64,000 nt of DNA from Escherichia coli (GTDB taxonomy: Bacteria; Pseudomonadota; Gammaproteobacteria; Enterobacterales; Enterobacteriaceae): the NCBI RefSeq assembly GCF_036503815.1, contig NZ_AP027764.1, forward strand, positions 2,976,001 through 3,040,000. The letters run 5' to 3'. Position 1 is the first letter of the stretch, and every line of letters begins with the position of its first letter. The notes under the pieces are model-generated. The model was not told the origin of the DNA. It saw only the letters and a program-made list of their open reading frames with translations, and searched no databases. The position numbers and the translations under genes were made by a program. Below are positions 44,542 through 54,012 of the stretch, in pieces.

Positions 44542-45909
44542 TCAATCATCATCCTTGCAGTTGATAAGAATTTCTGCCTCTTTTACAACTATCTTATTAC
44601 GTCCGGTTTCTTTCGCTTTATATAGTGCATTATCAGCCATTCGATAGATTTCATTCGGATTTAACGCACTTCCCTGAGTCACCACAGCGCCAATGCTAAT
44701 CGTCACTTTTTGCGGTATGGCGTATTCAGGATTATCGCCTGTCAAACGCTCTACATTTGCCCTTATCCTTTCGGCTAAAACTTTCGCGCTTTCAGTATCG
44801 GTCTCCGTCAGCAAGACGCCAAACTCTTCGCCGCCAACGCGTGCTAAAAGGTCATTTGGTCGTATGCTTTTCCCAATGATGCTCACCACTGTTTTTATCA
44901 CCTGATCGCCAACCGGATGCCCCCACGTATCGTTAACTTTTTTAAAGTGATCGATATCCATAATCATGACACAATAAGACGTTTTTTGGGCTGATGCTGA
45001 TTGAGCCTTCAGTTCATTGAAAAAATAATTCCTGTTAAATATATTAGTTAATGGATCGCGATGGGCAATGTTCTTTGTTACTCGTAGCGCACTGAAAATA
45101 TGGCACATAAATATTACCATAACGGTTAATTTACTGACTACTTCAATAGTGCGGCTAATATACCAAGTGGACACACTATACCTGCTCATAAATAACAGAG
45201 AGATATTATACAGCACGGCACAGAAAGCAATCACTGATACTCCATTCCAGATATCACAGCGTAAACCATTAAAGTATAGATTAACCAAAAGCAAGATTAA
45301 CCACATGAAAATCATTATGGTAACATATGAGGTTTTCCAGACTACCTGACCATTTTCATTTGTTAACTCGGCAATATGTAAACTGTAGTCATCATAATGA
45401 CTACTTAGCATGTGAGCAACTGCCGCCCCCCCAAAAATAAAAAATAGGCTTATACACAATGTCATTTTTTTGGAAAAAAAACAGCGTTTCTTATTGTTTT
45501 CACTAACTTTATTCACCAGCGCTAGCAATATTAACATGCACAAACTCATCTGACGAAACAAATAATAAATTGCAATATCATTTTGTACAACGCTGCTTAT
45601 CAAATGCCCCTCAATAAATTGCTGAATGATAATGACAGTTTTAACAAAGTAAATCAAACAACTCAGAAACGCTAAACTAAGTATGCAGTTTGAAAATTGC
45701 ACACGATCATAAATGAAATACAATTGCATGAAAATAAATGCAACGGTATCGATAAAAAATAAAGCAATCATAACCATTAGATAGGTTGATCGTGGAACAA
45801 CCTCCTCAACGGTTGGCTGATTAAACCAACTATTTACCAAAACGAATGCAAGCCCAAACAATAAGCTCACCAATACAGTACTACTAATTCCCAAATAGTC
45901 TTTTTCCAT
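44542..45909 (-). CDS. dgcT: Membrane diguanylate cyclase DgcT
   Basis: This 455-residue protein (formerly YcdT) has about eight predicted membrane helices in the first 300 residues and a C-terminal GGDEF domain. The active site reads ARVGGEEFGVLL, and the inhibitory I-site RxxD is present as RPND five residues earlier. Other cyclase blocks are HRDPLTNIFNRNYFF, MIMDIDHFKKVNDTWGHPVG and VTISIGAVV. The last residues (IVVKEAEILINCKDDD) differ from the K-12 tail I remember and lie at the repeat junction. The ATG at 45909 gives the family length. It is divergent from pgaABCD, whose synthase needs c-di-GMP. Confidence 0.94.
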   Translation of the reverse strand: MEKDYLGISSTVLVSLLFGLAFVLVNSWFNQPTVEEVVPRSTYLMVMIALFFIDTVAFIFMQLYFIYDRVQFSNCILSLAFLSCLIYFVKTVIIIQQFIEGHLISSVVQNDIAIYYLFRQMSLCMLILLALVNKVSENNKKRCFFSKKMTLCISLFFIFGGAAVAHMLSSHYDDYSLHIAELTNENGQVVWKTSYVTIMIFMWLILLLVNLYFNGLRCDIWNGVSVIAFCAVLYNISLLFMSRYSVSTWYISRTIEVVSKLTVMVIFMCHIFSALRVTKNIAHRDPLTNIFNRNYFFNELKAQSASAQKTSYCVMIMDIDHFKKVNDTWGHPVGDQVIKTVVSIIGKSIRPNDLLARVGGEEFGVLLTETDTESAKVLAERIRANVERLTGDNPEYAIPQKVTISIGAVVTQGSALNPNEIYRMADNALYKAKETGRNKIVVKEAEILINCKDDD

Positions 45910-46497
45910 AAAGCTACACCAATCTGTAGGTTGTAGATCCCTTTCTGTCACTAATAGATATAAGAACTGTACTGTTGTCAATATAAAAATCCACCACAAA
46001 CAATACCAATGATGATAGTTGCAGACCGCAATTATTATTACCTTAGTGCTTTATACATTCTTCGCGACAAGACAGGCTTGCAAATACATATAAATGGTTA
46101 TAAGGAAATCCTTATAAAACATTAATTCATAGATATATTAGGAATAACAATTGAATCCGTGAGTACAGTAACGCTGCATTTCATCAGGACTTTCGAAAAA
46201 TCCGATATCATGCATCGGAATTTACTGATTTAATTATTTTAATCCTAATTTATTTTGAAAAAGGCATTGGGATTTATGCCGTATTCCTGAAGTTCCTCAT
46301 CATTGGAATGGATTTTCGGGCGAGAAAAGGATTTTATATGGATACTCTACTCATCATTTCTTCTTCTCATCATCAACAATTCACGTCTCTCTTCCGCGTT
46401 TAATAATGGATTATGATGTGCAAAAAAATATCTTTCGTTTCAGTTACCTGTAATTAGATACAGAGAGAGATTTCGGCAATACATGGAGTAATACAGG
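45910..46497 (+). promoter_or_regulatory. pgaABCD promoter region and CsrA-controlled leader
   Basis: This 588-bp gene-free region lies between dgcT and pgaA. From published work the pgaA transcript starts about 234 nt upstream of the ATG and is bound by CsrA at six sites, repressing translation. Here eight GGA triplets stand between 46270 and 46498, including one overlapping the ribosome site area (46485) and one next to the start codon (46496). The NhaR activator site known upstream was not located with confidence. A short reading frame in the leader is listed separately. Confidence 0.75.
46338..46403 (+). CDS. Possible leader peptide in the pgaA 5' region
   Basis: This is a 21-codon reading frame (MDTLLIISSSHHQQFTSLFR, then V and stop) with AAGGA 6-7 bp upstream of its ATG. 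Two of the GGA motifs that could bind CsrA overlap its ribosome site and start codon. It resembles no family I know. It could be a translated leader, or chance. The evidence is the start, the ribosome site and its position only. Confidence 0.3.
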   Translation: MDTLLIISSSHHQQFTSLFRV

Positions 46498-48921
46498 ATG
46501 TATTCAAGTAGCAGAAAAAGGTGCCCGAAAACCAAATGGGCTTTGAAAATTCTTACTGCCGCATTTTTAGCAGCGAGTCCCGCGGCGAAGAGTGCTGTTA
46601 ATAATGCCTATGATGCATTGATTATCGAAGCTCGCAAGGGAAATACTCAGCCAGCTTTGTTATGGTTTGCACAAAAATCAGCACTCAGTAATAACCAAAT
46701 TGCTGACTGGTTACAGATTGCCTTATGGGCCGGGCAAGATAAACAGGTTATTACCGTTTACAACCGCTACCGTCATCAGCAATTACCAGCGCGTGGTTAT
46801 GCAGCTGTCGCCGTCGCTTATCGTAACCTGCAACAATGGCAAAACTCGCTTACACTGTGGCAAAAGGCACTCTCTCTGGAGTCGCAAAATAAGGATTATC
46901 AACGGGGACAAATTTTAACCCTGGCAGATGCGGGTCACTATGATTCTGCGCTGGTTAAACTTAAGCAGCTTAACTCTGGAGCACCGGACAAAGCTAATTT
47001 ACTCGCAGAAGCCTATATCTATAAACTGGCGGGGCGGCATGAGGATGAATTACGGGCGATGACAGGGTCATTACCTGAAAATGCCTTAACGCAACAATAT
47101 CCCACAGAATACGTGCAGGCATTACGGAATAATCAACTTGCTGCCGCGATTGACGATGCCAATTTAACGCCAGATATTTGCGCTGATATTCATGCCGAAC
47201 TGGTCAGACTGTCGTTTATGCCTACGCGCAGTGAAAGTGAACGTTATGCCATTGCCGATCGCGCCCTCGCCCAATACGCTGCATTAGAAATTCTGTGGCA
47301 TGATAACCCTGACCGCACTGCCCAGTACCAGCGTATTCAGGTTGATCATCTTGGCGCGTTATTAACTCGCGATCGTTATAAAGACGTTATTTCTCACTAT
47401 CAGCGTTTAAAAAAGACGGGGCAAATTATTCCGCCCTGGGCGCAATATTGGGTTGCGTCGGCTTATCTCAAAGAACATCAGCCAAAAAAAGCACAGTCAA
47501 TAATGACAGAGCTCTTTTATCACAAGGAGACCATTGCCCCGGATTTATCCGATGAAGAACTTGCGGATCTCTTTTACAGCCACCTGGAGAGTGAAAATTA
47601 TCCCGGCGCGCTAACTGTCACCCAACATACCATTAATACTTCGCCGCCTTTCCTTCGGTTAATGGGCACGCCTACGAGCATCCCGAATGATACCTGGTTA
47701 CAGGGGCATTCGTTTCTCTCAACCGTAGCAAAATATAGTAATGATCTTCCTCAGGCTGAAATGACAGCCAGAGAGCTTGCTTATAACGCACCAGGAAATC
47801 AGGGACTGCGCATTGATTACGCGAGTGTGTTACAAGCCCGCGGTTGGCCTCGTGCGGCAGAAAATGAATTAAAAAAAGCAGAAGTGATCGAGCCACGTAA
47901 TATTAATCTGGAGGTTGAACAAGCCTGGACAGCATTAACGTTACAAGAATGGCAGCAGACAGCGGTCTTAACGCACGATGTTGTCGAACGTGAACCGCAA
48001 GATCCCGGCGTTGTACGTTTAAAACGTGCGGTTGATGTACATAATCTTGCAGAGCTTCGTATCGCTGGTTCAACAGGAATTGATGCCGAAGGTCCGGATA
48101 GTGGCAAACATGATGTCGACTTAACCACCATCGTTTATTCACCACCGCTGAATGATAACTGGCGCGGTTTTGCTGGATTCGGTTATGCCGATGGACAATT
48201 TAGCGAAGGAAAAGGGATTATTCGCGACTGGCTTGCGGGTGTTGAGTGGCGGTCACGTAATATCTGGCTTGAGGCGGAGTACACCGAACGCTTTTTCAAT
48301 CATGAGCATAAACCCGGCGCGCGCCTGTCTGGCTGGTATGATTTTAATGATAACTGGCGTATTGGTTCGCAACTGGAACGCCTCTCTCACCGCGTTCCAT
48401 TACGGGCAATGAAAAATGGTGTTACAGGCAACAGTGCACAGGCTTATGTTCGCTGGTATCAAAATGAGCGGCGTAAGTACGGTGTCTCTTGGGCTTTCAC
48501 TGATTTTTCTGACAGTAATCAGCGTCATGAAGTCTCACTTGAGGGTCAGGAACGCATCTGGTCTTCACCATATTTGATTGTCGATTTCCTCCCCAATCTG
48601 TATTACGAACAAAATACAGAACACGACACCCCATACTACAACCCTATAAAAATGTTCGATATTGTTCCGGCATTTGAGGCAAGTCATTTGTTATGGCGAA
48701 GCTATGAAAATAGCTGGGAGCAAATCTTCAGCGCAGGTGTTGGTGCCTCCTGGCAAAAACATTATGGCACGGATGTCGTCACCCAACTCGGCTACGGGCA
48801 ACGCATTAGCTGGAATGACGTGATTGATGCTGGCGCAACGCTACGCTGGGAAAAACGACCTTATGACGGTGACAGAGAACACAACTTATACGTTGAATTC
48901 GATATGACATTCAGATTTTAA
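46498..48921 (+). CDS. pgaA: PNAG outer-membrane porin PgaA
   Basis: This 807-residue protein exports poly-beta-1,6-N-acetylglucosamine. After a basic, Ser-rich start, the signal region (KILTAAFLAASPAAKSA) leads to a periplasmic TPR superhelix (about 50-510), with typical repeats such as YRNLQQWQNSLTLWQKALSL. The C-terminal 300 residues form a 16-strand beta-barrel ending in LYVEFDMTFRF, with the terminal phenylalanine usual for outer-membrane proteins. It is the first gene of pgaABCD; pgaB follows after 8 bp. Confidence 0.97.
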   Translation: MYSSSRKRCPKTKWALKILTAAFLAASPAAKSAVNNAYDALIIEARKGNTQPALLWFAQKSALSNNQIADWLQIALWAGQDKQVITVYNRYRHQQLPARGYAAVAVAYRNLQQWQNSLTLWQKALSLESQNKDYQRGQILTLADAGHYDSALVKLKQLNSGAPDKANLLAEAYIYKLAGRHEDELRAMTGSLPENALTQQYPTEYVQALRNNQLAAAIDDANLTPDICADIHAELVRLSFMPTRSESERYAIADRALAQYAALEILWHDNPDRTAQYQRIQVDHLGALLTRDRYKDVISHYQRLKKTGQIIPPWAQYWVASAYLKEHQPKKAQSIMTELFYHKETIAPDLSDEELADLFYSHLESENYPGALTVTQHTINTSPPFLRLMGTPTSIPNDTWLQGHSFLSTVAKYSNDLPQAEMTARELAYNAPGNQGLRIDYASVLQARGWPRAAENELKKAEVIEPRNINLEVEQAWTALTLQEWQQTAVLTHDVVEREPQDPGVVRLKRAVDVHNLAELRIAGSTGIDAEGPDSGKHDVDLTTIVYSPPLNDNWRGFAGFGYADGQFSEGKGIIRDWLAGVEWRSRNIWLEAEYTERFFNHEHKPGARLSGWYDFNDNWRIGSQLERLSHRVPLRAMKNGVTGNSAQAYVRWYQNERRKYGVSWAFTDFSDSNQRHEVSLEGQERIWSSPYLIVDFLPNLYYEQNTEHDTPYYNPIKMFDIVPAFEASHLLWRSYENSWEQIFSAGVGASWQKHYGTDVVTQLGYGQRISWNDVIDAGATLRWEKRPYDGDREHNLYVEFDMTFRF

Positions 48922-48929
48922 GGATAAAT

Positions 48930-50948
48930 ATGTTACGTAATGGAAATAAATATCTCCTGATGCTGGTGAGTATAATTATGCTCACTGCGTGCATTAGCCA
49001 GTCAAGAACATCATTTATACCGCCACAGGATCGCGAATCTTTACTCGCCGAGCAACCGTGGCCGCATAATGGTTTTGTGGCGATTTCATGGCATAACGTT
49101 GAAGACGAAGCTGCCGACCAGCGTTTTATGTCAGTGCGGACATCAGCACTGCGTGAACAATTTGCCTGGCTGCGCGAGAACGGTTATCAACCGGTCAGTA
49201 TTGCTCAAATTCGTGAAGCACATCGAGGAGGAAAACCGCTACCGGAAAAAGCAGTAGTGCTGACTTTTGATGACGGCTACCAGAGTTTTTATACCCGCGT
49301 CTTCCCAATTCTTCAGGCCTTCCAGTGGCCTGCTGTATGGGCCCCCGTCGGCAGTTGGGTCGATACGCCAGCGGATGAACAAGTAAAATTTGGCGATGAG
49401 ATGGTCGATCGAGAATATTTTGCCACGTGGCAACAAGTGCGAGAAGTTGCGCGTTCCCGGCTCGTTGAGCTCGCTTCTCATACATGGAATTCTCACTACG
49501 GTATTCAGGCTAATGCCACCGGCAGCTTATTGCCTGTATATGTAAATCGTGCATATTTTACTGACCACGCACGGTATGAAACCGCAGCAGAATACCGGGA
49601 AAGAATTCGTCTGGATGCTGTAAAAATGACGGAATACCTGCGTACAAAGGCTAAGGTAAATCCACACGTTTTTGTTTGGCCTTATGGCGAAGCGAATGGC
49701 ATAGCGATAGAGGAATTAAAAAAACTCGGTTATGACATGTTCTTCACCCTTGAATCAGGTTTGGCAAATGCGTCACAATTGGATTCCATTCCGCGAGTAT
49801 TAATCGCCAATAATCCCTCATTAAAAGAGTTTGCCCAGCAAATTATTACCGTACAGGAAAAATCATCACAACGGGTAATGCATATCGATCTTGATTACGT
49901 TTATGACGAAAACCGCCAGCAAATGGATCGCAATATTGATGTGCTAATTCAGCGGGTGAAAGATATGCAAATATCAACCGTGTATTTGCAGGCATTTGCT
50001 GATCCCGATGGTGATGGGCTGGTCAAAGAGGTCTGGTTTCCAAATCGTTTGCTACCAATGAAAGCAGATATTTTTAGTCGGGTTGCCTGGCAATTACGTA
50101 CCCGCTCAGGTGTAAACATCTATGCGTGGATGCCGGTATTAAGCTGGGATTTAGATCCCACATTAACGCGAGTAAAATATTTACCAACAGGGGAGAAAAA
50201 AGCACAAATTCATCCTGAACAATATCGCCGTCTATCTCCTTTTGATGACAGGGTCAGAGCACAAGTTGGCATGTTATATGAAGATCTTGCCGGACATGCT
50301 GCTTTTGATGGCATATTGTTCCACGATGATGCTTTGCTTTCAGATTATGAAGATGCCAGTGCACCGGCTATCACGGCTTATCAGCAAGCAGGCTTTAGCG
50401 GGAGTCTGAGCGAAATTCGACAAAACCCGGAGCAATTTAAACAGTGGACCCGCTTTAAAAGTCGTGCGTTAACTGACTTCACTTTAGAACTTAGTGCGCG
50501 CGTAAAAGCCATTCGCGGTCCACATGTTAAAACTGCACGAAATATTTTTGCACTTCCGGTAATACAACCTGAAAGTGAAGCCTGGTTTGCACAGAATTAT
50601 GCTGATTTCCTAAAAAGCTATGACTGGACCGCTATTATGGCTATGCCTTATATGGAAGGTGTCGCAGAAAAATCGGCTGACCAATGGTTAATACAATTGA
50701 CCAATCAAATTAAAAACATCCCTCAGGCTAAAGACAAATCTATTTTAGAATTACAGGCACAAAACTGGCAGAAAAATGGTCAGCATCAGGCTATTTCTTC
50801 GCAACAACTCGCTCACTGGATGAGCCTATTACAACTGAATGGAATGAAAAACTATGGTTATTATCCCGACAATTTTCTGCATAACCAACCTGAAATAGAC
50901 GTTATTCGTCCTGAGTTTTCAACAGCCTGGTATCCGAAAAATGATTAA
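48930..50948 (+). CDS. pgaB: PNAG N-deacetylase lipoprotein PgaB
   Basis: This 672-residue outer-membrane lipoprotein (lipobox LTAC, cysteine 21) has two domains. The N-terminal NodB-type deacetylase (about 40-310) shows the metal/catalytic motifs VLTFDDGYQSF and LASHTWNSHYG. The C-terminal glycoside hydrolase-like domain (about 310-650) binds and cuts partly deacetylated PNAG, and holds GILFHDDALLSDYED with paired acidic residues. Deacetylation is needed for export through PgaA. Its end overlaps pgaC by 8 bp. Confidence 0.97.
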   Translation: MLRNGNKYLLMLVSIIMLTACISQSRTSFIPPQDRESLLAEQPWPHNGFVAISWHNVEDEAADQRFMSVRTSALREQFAWLRENGYQPVSIAQIREAHRGGKPLPEKAVVLTFDDGYQSFYTRVFPILQAFQWPAVWAPVGSWVDTPADEQVKFGDEMVDREYFATWQQVREVARSRLVELASHTWNSHYGIQANATGSLLPVYVNRAYFTDHARYETAAEYRERIRLDAVKMTEYLRTKAKVNPHVFVWPYGEANGIAIEELKKLGYDMFFTLESGLANASQLDSIPRVLIANNPSLKEFAQQIITVQEKSSQRVMHIDLDYVYDENRQQMDRNIDVLIQRVKDMQISTVYLQAFADPDGDGLVKEVWFPNRLLPMKADIFSRVAWQLRTRSGVNIYAWMPVLSWDLDPTLTRVKYLPTGEKKAQIHPEQYRRLSPFDDRVRAQVGMLYEDLAGHAAFDGILFHDDALLSDYEDASAPAITAYQQAGFSGSLSEIRQNPEQFKQWTRFKSRALTDFTLELSARVKAIRGPHVKTARNIFALPVIQPESEAWFAQNYADFLKSYDWTAIMAMPYMEGVAEKSADQWLIQLTNQIKNIPQAKDKSILELQAQNWQKNGQHQAISSQQLAHWMSLLQLNGMKNYGYYPDNFLHNQPEIDVIRPEFSTAWYPKND

Positions 50949-52266
50949 TCGCATCGTATCGTTTTTTATATTATGTCTGGTGTTATGCATACCCCTATGC
51001 GTAGCGTACTTTCACTCTGGTGAACTGATGATGAGGTTCGTTTTCTTCTGGCCGTTTTTTATGTCCATTATGTGGATTGTTGGCGGCGTCTATTTCTGGG
51101 TCTATCGTGAACGCCACTGGCCGTGGGGAGAAAACGCACCAGCTCCCCAGTTGAAAGATAATCCGTCTATCTCCATTATCATTCCCTGTTTTAATGAGGA
51201 GAAAAACGTTGAGGAAACCATACACGCCGCTTTAGCACAGCGTTATGATAACATTGAAGTTATTGCCGTAAATGACGGTTCAACAGACAAAACCCGTGCC
51301 ATCCTGGATCGCATGGCTGCACAAATTCCCCACCTGCGGGTCATTCATCTGGCGCAAAACCAGGGGAAAGCCATTGCGCTTAAAACCGGAGCTGCCGCGG
51401 CGAAAAGTGAATATCTGGTGTGCATTGATGGCGATGCGTTATTAGACCGCGATGCGGCGGCATATATTGTGGAACCGATGTTGTACAACCCGCGTGTGGG
51501 TGCCGTAACCGGTAATCCTCGTATTCGAACACGTTCTACCCTGGTGGGTAAAATTCAGGTTGGCGAGTATTCCTCAATTATTGGTTTGATCAAGCGAACC
51601 CAGCGTATCTATGGAAACGTATTTACCGTTTCTGGTGTTATTGCCGCATTTCGTCGCAGCGCCCTGGCAGAAGTGGGTTACTGGAGTGACGATATGATCA
51701 CCGAAGATATTGATATTAGCTGGAAGCTGCAGTTGAATCAGTGGACGATTTTTTACGAGCCACGGGCGCTGTGCTGGATATTAATGCCTGAAACGTTAAA
51801 AGGGCTGTGGAAACAGCGCCTGCGCTGGGCTCAGGGCGGTGCAGAAGTATTCCTCAAAAATATGACAAGGCTATGGCGCAAAGAAAACTTTCGAATGTGG
51901 CCACTGTTTTTTGAATACTGTCTGACGACAATATGGGCCTTTACCTGCCTGGTCGGTTTCATTATTTACGCAGTCCAACTTGCAGGTGTACCGTTAAATA
52001 TTGAATTGACACATATCGCTGCGACACATACTGCCGGAATATTATTGTGTACGTTATGTTTACTGCAATTTATTGTCAGCCTGATGATCGAGAATCGCTA
52101 TGAGCATAATCTGACTTCATCGCTTTTCTGGATTATTTGGTTCCCGGTTATCTTCTGGATGCTGAGCCTGGCAACGACATTGGTATCATTTACACGAGTC
52201 ATGTTGATGCCTAAAAAGCAACGCGCCCGTTGGGTAAGTCCCGATCGAGGGATTCTGAGAGGTTAA
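50941..52266 (+). CDS. pgaC: PNAG synthase PgaC
   Basis: This 441-residue inner-membrane processive glycosyltransferase (GT2) polymerises UDP-GlcNAc. Motifs are IEVIAVNDGSTDKTRAIL, CIDGDALLDRD (DxD), ITEDIDISWKL (TED) and the processive signature QRLRWAQGG. Membrane segments lie at the start (about 5-60) and the end (from about 320). With PgaD it forms the complex that is allosterically activated by c-di-GMP. It overlaps pgaB by 8 bp and is followed by pgaD after 1 bp. Confidence 0.97.
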   Translation: MINRIVSFFILCLVLCIPLCVAYFHSGELMMRFVFFWPFFMSIMWIVGGVYFWVYRERHWPWGENAPAPQLKDNPSISIIIPCFNEEKNVEETIHAALAQRYDNIEVIAVNDGSTDKTRAILDRMAAQIPHLRVIHLAQNQGKAIALKTGAAAAKSEYLVCIDGDALLDRDAAAYIVEPMLYNPRVGAVTGNPRIRTRSTLVGKIQVGEYSSIIGLIKRTQRIYGNVFTVSGVIAAFRRSALAEVGYWSDDMITEDIDISWKLQLNQWTIFYEPRALCWILMPETLKGLWKQRLRWAQGGAEVFLKNMTRLWRKENFRMWPLFFEYCLTTIWAFTCLVGFIIYAVQLAGVPLNIELTHIAATHTAGILLCTLCLLQFIVSLMIENRYEHNLTSSLFWIIWFPVIFWMLSLATTLVSFTRVMLMPKKQRARWVSPDRGILRG

Positions 52267-52267
52267 T

Positions 52268-52681
52268 ATGAACAATTTAATTATTACGACCCGACAATCG
52301 CCAGTACGTTTAATGGTTGATTATGTTGCCACAACCATCTTATGGACATTATTTGCTTTGTTCATATTCTTATTCACCATGGATCTGCTGACGGGTTATT
52401 ACTGGCAAAGCGAGGCCAGAAGCCGACTTCAGTTCTATTTTTTGCTGGCAGTGGCGAATGCCGTCGTGTTAATTGTCTGGGCGCTGTACAATAAGCTGCG
52501 TTTTCAAAAACAGCAGCATCATGCAGCCTACCAATATACGCCGCAAGAATATGCAGAGAGCTTAGCAATACCTGATGAGCTCTATCAGCAACTACAAAAA
52601 AGCCACAGGATGAGCGTACACTTCACCAGCCAGGGGCAAATAAAAATGGTTGTTTCAGAAAAAGCGCTAGTCCGGGCATAA
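52268..52681 (+). CDS. pgaD: PNAG synthase accessory subunit PgaD
   Basis: This 137-residue inner-membrane protein has two predicted helices (about 25-48 and 65-85) and a cytoplasmic tail. It binds PgaC and takes part in c-di-GMP sensing; without c-di-GMP it is degraded in the known system. It lies 1 bp after pgaC and closes the operon. A hairpin shared with phoH follows. Confidence 0.95.
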   Translation: MNNLIITTRQSPVRLMVDYVATTILWTLFALFIFLFTMDLLTGYYWQSEARSRLQFYFLLAVANAVVLIVWALYNKLRFQKQQHHAAYQYTPQEYAESLAIPDELYQQLQKSHRMSVHFTSQGQIKMVVSEKALVRA

Positions 52682-52694
52682 ACACCCAAAACAA

Positions 52695-52713
52695 AGCCCG
52701 GTTCGCCCGGGCT
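52695..52713. terminator. Hairpin between pgaD and phoH
   Basis: AGCCCGG (52695-52701) pairs with CCGGGCT (52707-52713) around a 5-nt loop. On the minus strand it is followed by TTTGTTTT, so it fits best as the phoH terminator. Confidence 0.75.
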
Positions 52714-52730
52714 CTGCGCCGATAATACAC

Positions 52731-53795
52731 TTAACTGTATGCATGTAGCGTACGTTGGCAAAGTGCCGAACGTACGCAATCCTCTTTACCGAATCGGACG
52801 ATCCCGACCATTTCATCCTCTTCGAAACGTTCCAGCGCGTCACTTAATCCGGAGCGCACGCCGCGAGGCAAATCGCATTGCGTGATATCACCGTTGACGA
52901 TAACCGTCACGTTCTCCCCGAGGCGGGTTAAAAACATTTTCATTTGCGCAGCAGTCACATTCTGCGCCTCGTCAAGAATGACGACTGCATTTTCAAAGGT
53001 ACGTCCACGCATATAGGCGAACGGCGCAATTTCGACCTTCCCTATTTCCGGTCGCAGGCAATACTGCATAAAGGAAGCCCCTAAGCGCCGGACCAGCACG
53101 TCGTAGACCGGGCGAAAATAGGGAGCAAACTTTTCTGCGATATCTCCAGGTAAGAAGCCAAGATCTTCATCGGCTTGCAGAACTGGACGGGTGACAATAA
53201 TCCTGTCGACATCCTTATGTATCAGGGCCTCTGCCGCTTTTGCTGCACTGATCCAGGTTTTTCCGCACCCGGCTTCGCCGGTGGCGAATATCAGCTGCTT
53301 ACTCTCAATAGCCTTCAGATAGTGCAATTGCGCTTCATTTCGCGCGAGGATGGGCGAGGTATCGCGACTGTCGCGGGCCATACCAATGGCTTCTACGCCG
53401 CTCATCTGCACAAGCGAGGTGACCGATTCTTCTTCACGCTGCTTATGGCTGCGCGAATCCCGTCTCAGCACACGTTTTGCCTCGCGACGAGCTTTGATCA
53501 CTGCTTTTTGTCTTCCCATGGAGAGCACCTTGAGTTGTTTGTATTCATCACACGCGCCGTTGGCAGCGCGATTATGCGCACGAACATCAGAGGGTTGGCT
53601 TCCTTGTAAGCCATAGTTTGCTGTTGGATAAAATGCCGAAAAACGGCTACGCACACCGTTTGCGGCGTCGGTAACACATGAAAAGTAAGGAAGAATTTGA
53701 AAATGCAAAGTGACGAGATGACTACCGGAGGAGAAATCTCCGCGAGTGGTGGAGCGTTGCTTAACAAAACATTGTCCAGTACAGGACGTTACCAT
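52731..53795 (-). CDS. phoH: Phosphate starvation-inducible ATPase PhoH
   Basis: This 354-residue P-loop protein has a Walker A motif (FATGEAGCGKTWISAAKAAE) and a Walker B motif (VVILDEAQNVTAAQMKMFLT), which place it in the superfamily 1 helicase-like PhoH group. Its role is not settled. The start is open: the classical protein starts at 53795, but an internal ATG at 53519 (MGRQKAVIKARREAK) has AAGGTG at a good distance and would give 262 residues with the whole ATPase domain. The N-terminal 92 residues look unlike a folded domain. A double Pho box lies upstream. Confidence 0.93.
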   Translation of the reverse strand: MVTSCTGQCFVKQRSTTRGDFSSGSHLVTLHFQILPYFSCVTDAANGVRSRFSAFYPTANYGLQGSQPSDVRAHNRAANGACDEYKQLKVLSMGRQKAVIKARREAKRVLRRDSRSHKQREEESVTSLVQMSGVEAIGMARDSRDTSPILARNEAQLHYLKAIESKQLIFATGEAGCGKTWISAAKAAEALIHKDVDRIIVTRPVLQADEDLGFLPGDIAEKFAPYFRPVYDVLVRRLGASFMQYCLRPEIGKVEIAPFAYMRGRTFENAVVILDEAQNVTAAQMKMFLTRLGENVTVIVNGDITQCDLPRGVRSGLSDALERFEEDEMVGIVRFGKEDCVRSALCQRTLHAYS

Positions 53796-53944
53796 CCGCG
53801 ATCTCCATAGTGACTGACTATCACTGCCGGGAACTTCCGCTGCTACTTAATAATTACAACAGATCTCGCATTCATTGCAACAATATATTCACTTATATTT
53901 AACTATAAAACACCATTTCAGTGACATTAGTTTCTACTGGAAAG

Positions 53945-53962
53945 ATGACAGAGTGATGACAG
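53945..53962 (-). promoter_or_regulatory. Pho box upstream of phoH
   Basis: On the minus strand CTGTCAT occurs twice at an 11-bp spacing (53962-53956 and 53951-53945), the direct-repeat pattern bound by PhoB. It lies about 150 bp upstream of the long phoH start. Confidence 0.88.
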
Positions 53963-54012
53963 TGATGAAAAAAGCTGTGTGCTTTCAGCAGGATTCGCGT
54001 CAGGCATCAACG

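Noticed and set aside
44014..44647. Open frames of 100-150 codons running through the serX repeats on both strands
   Set aside because: They arise from repeating a GC-rich, stop-poor unit. The 181-bp period shifts frame in each copy, there is no ribosome-binding site, and the protein looks like translated structured RNA. A small protamine-like protein is known from the tyrT repeats, so a short peptide cannot be ruled out, but I cannot support one.
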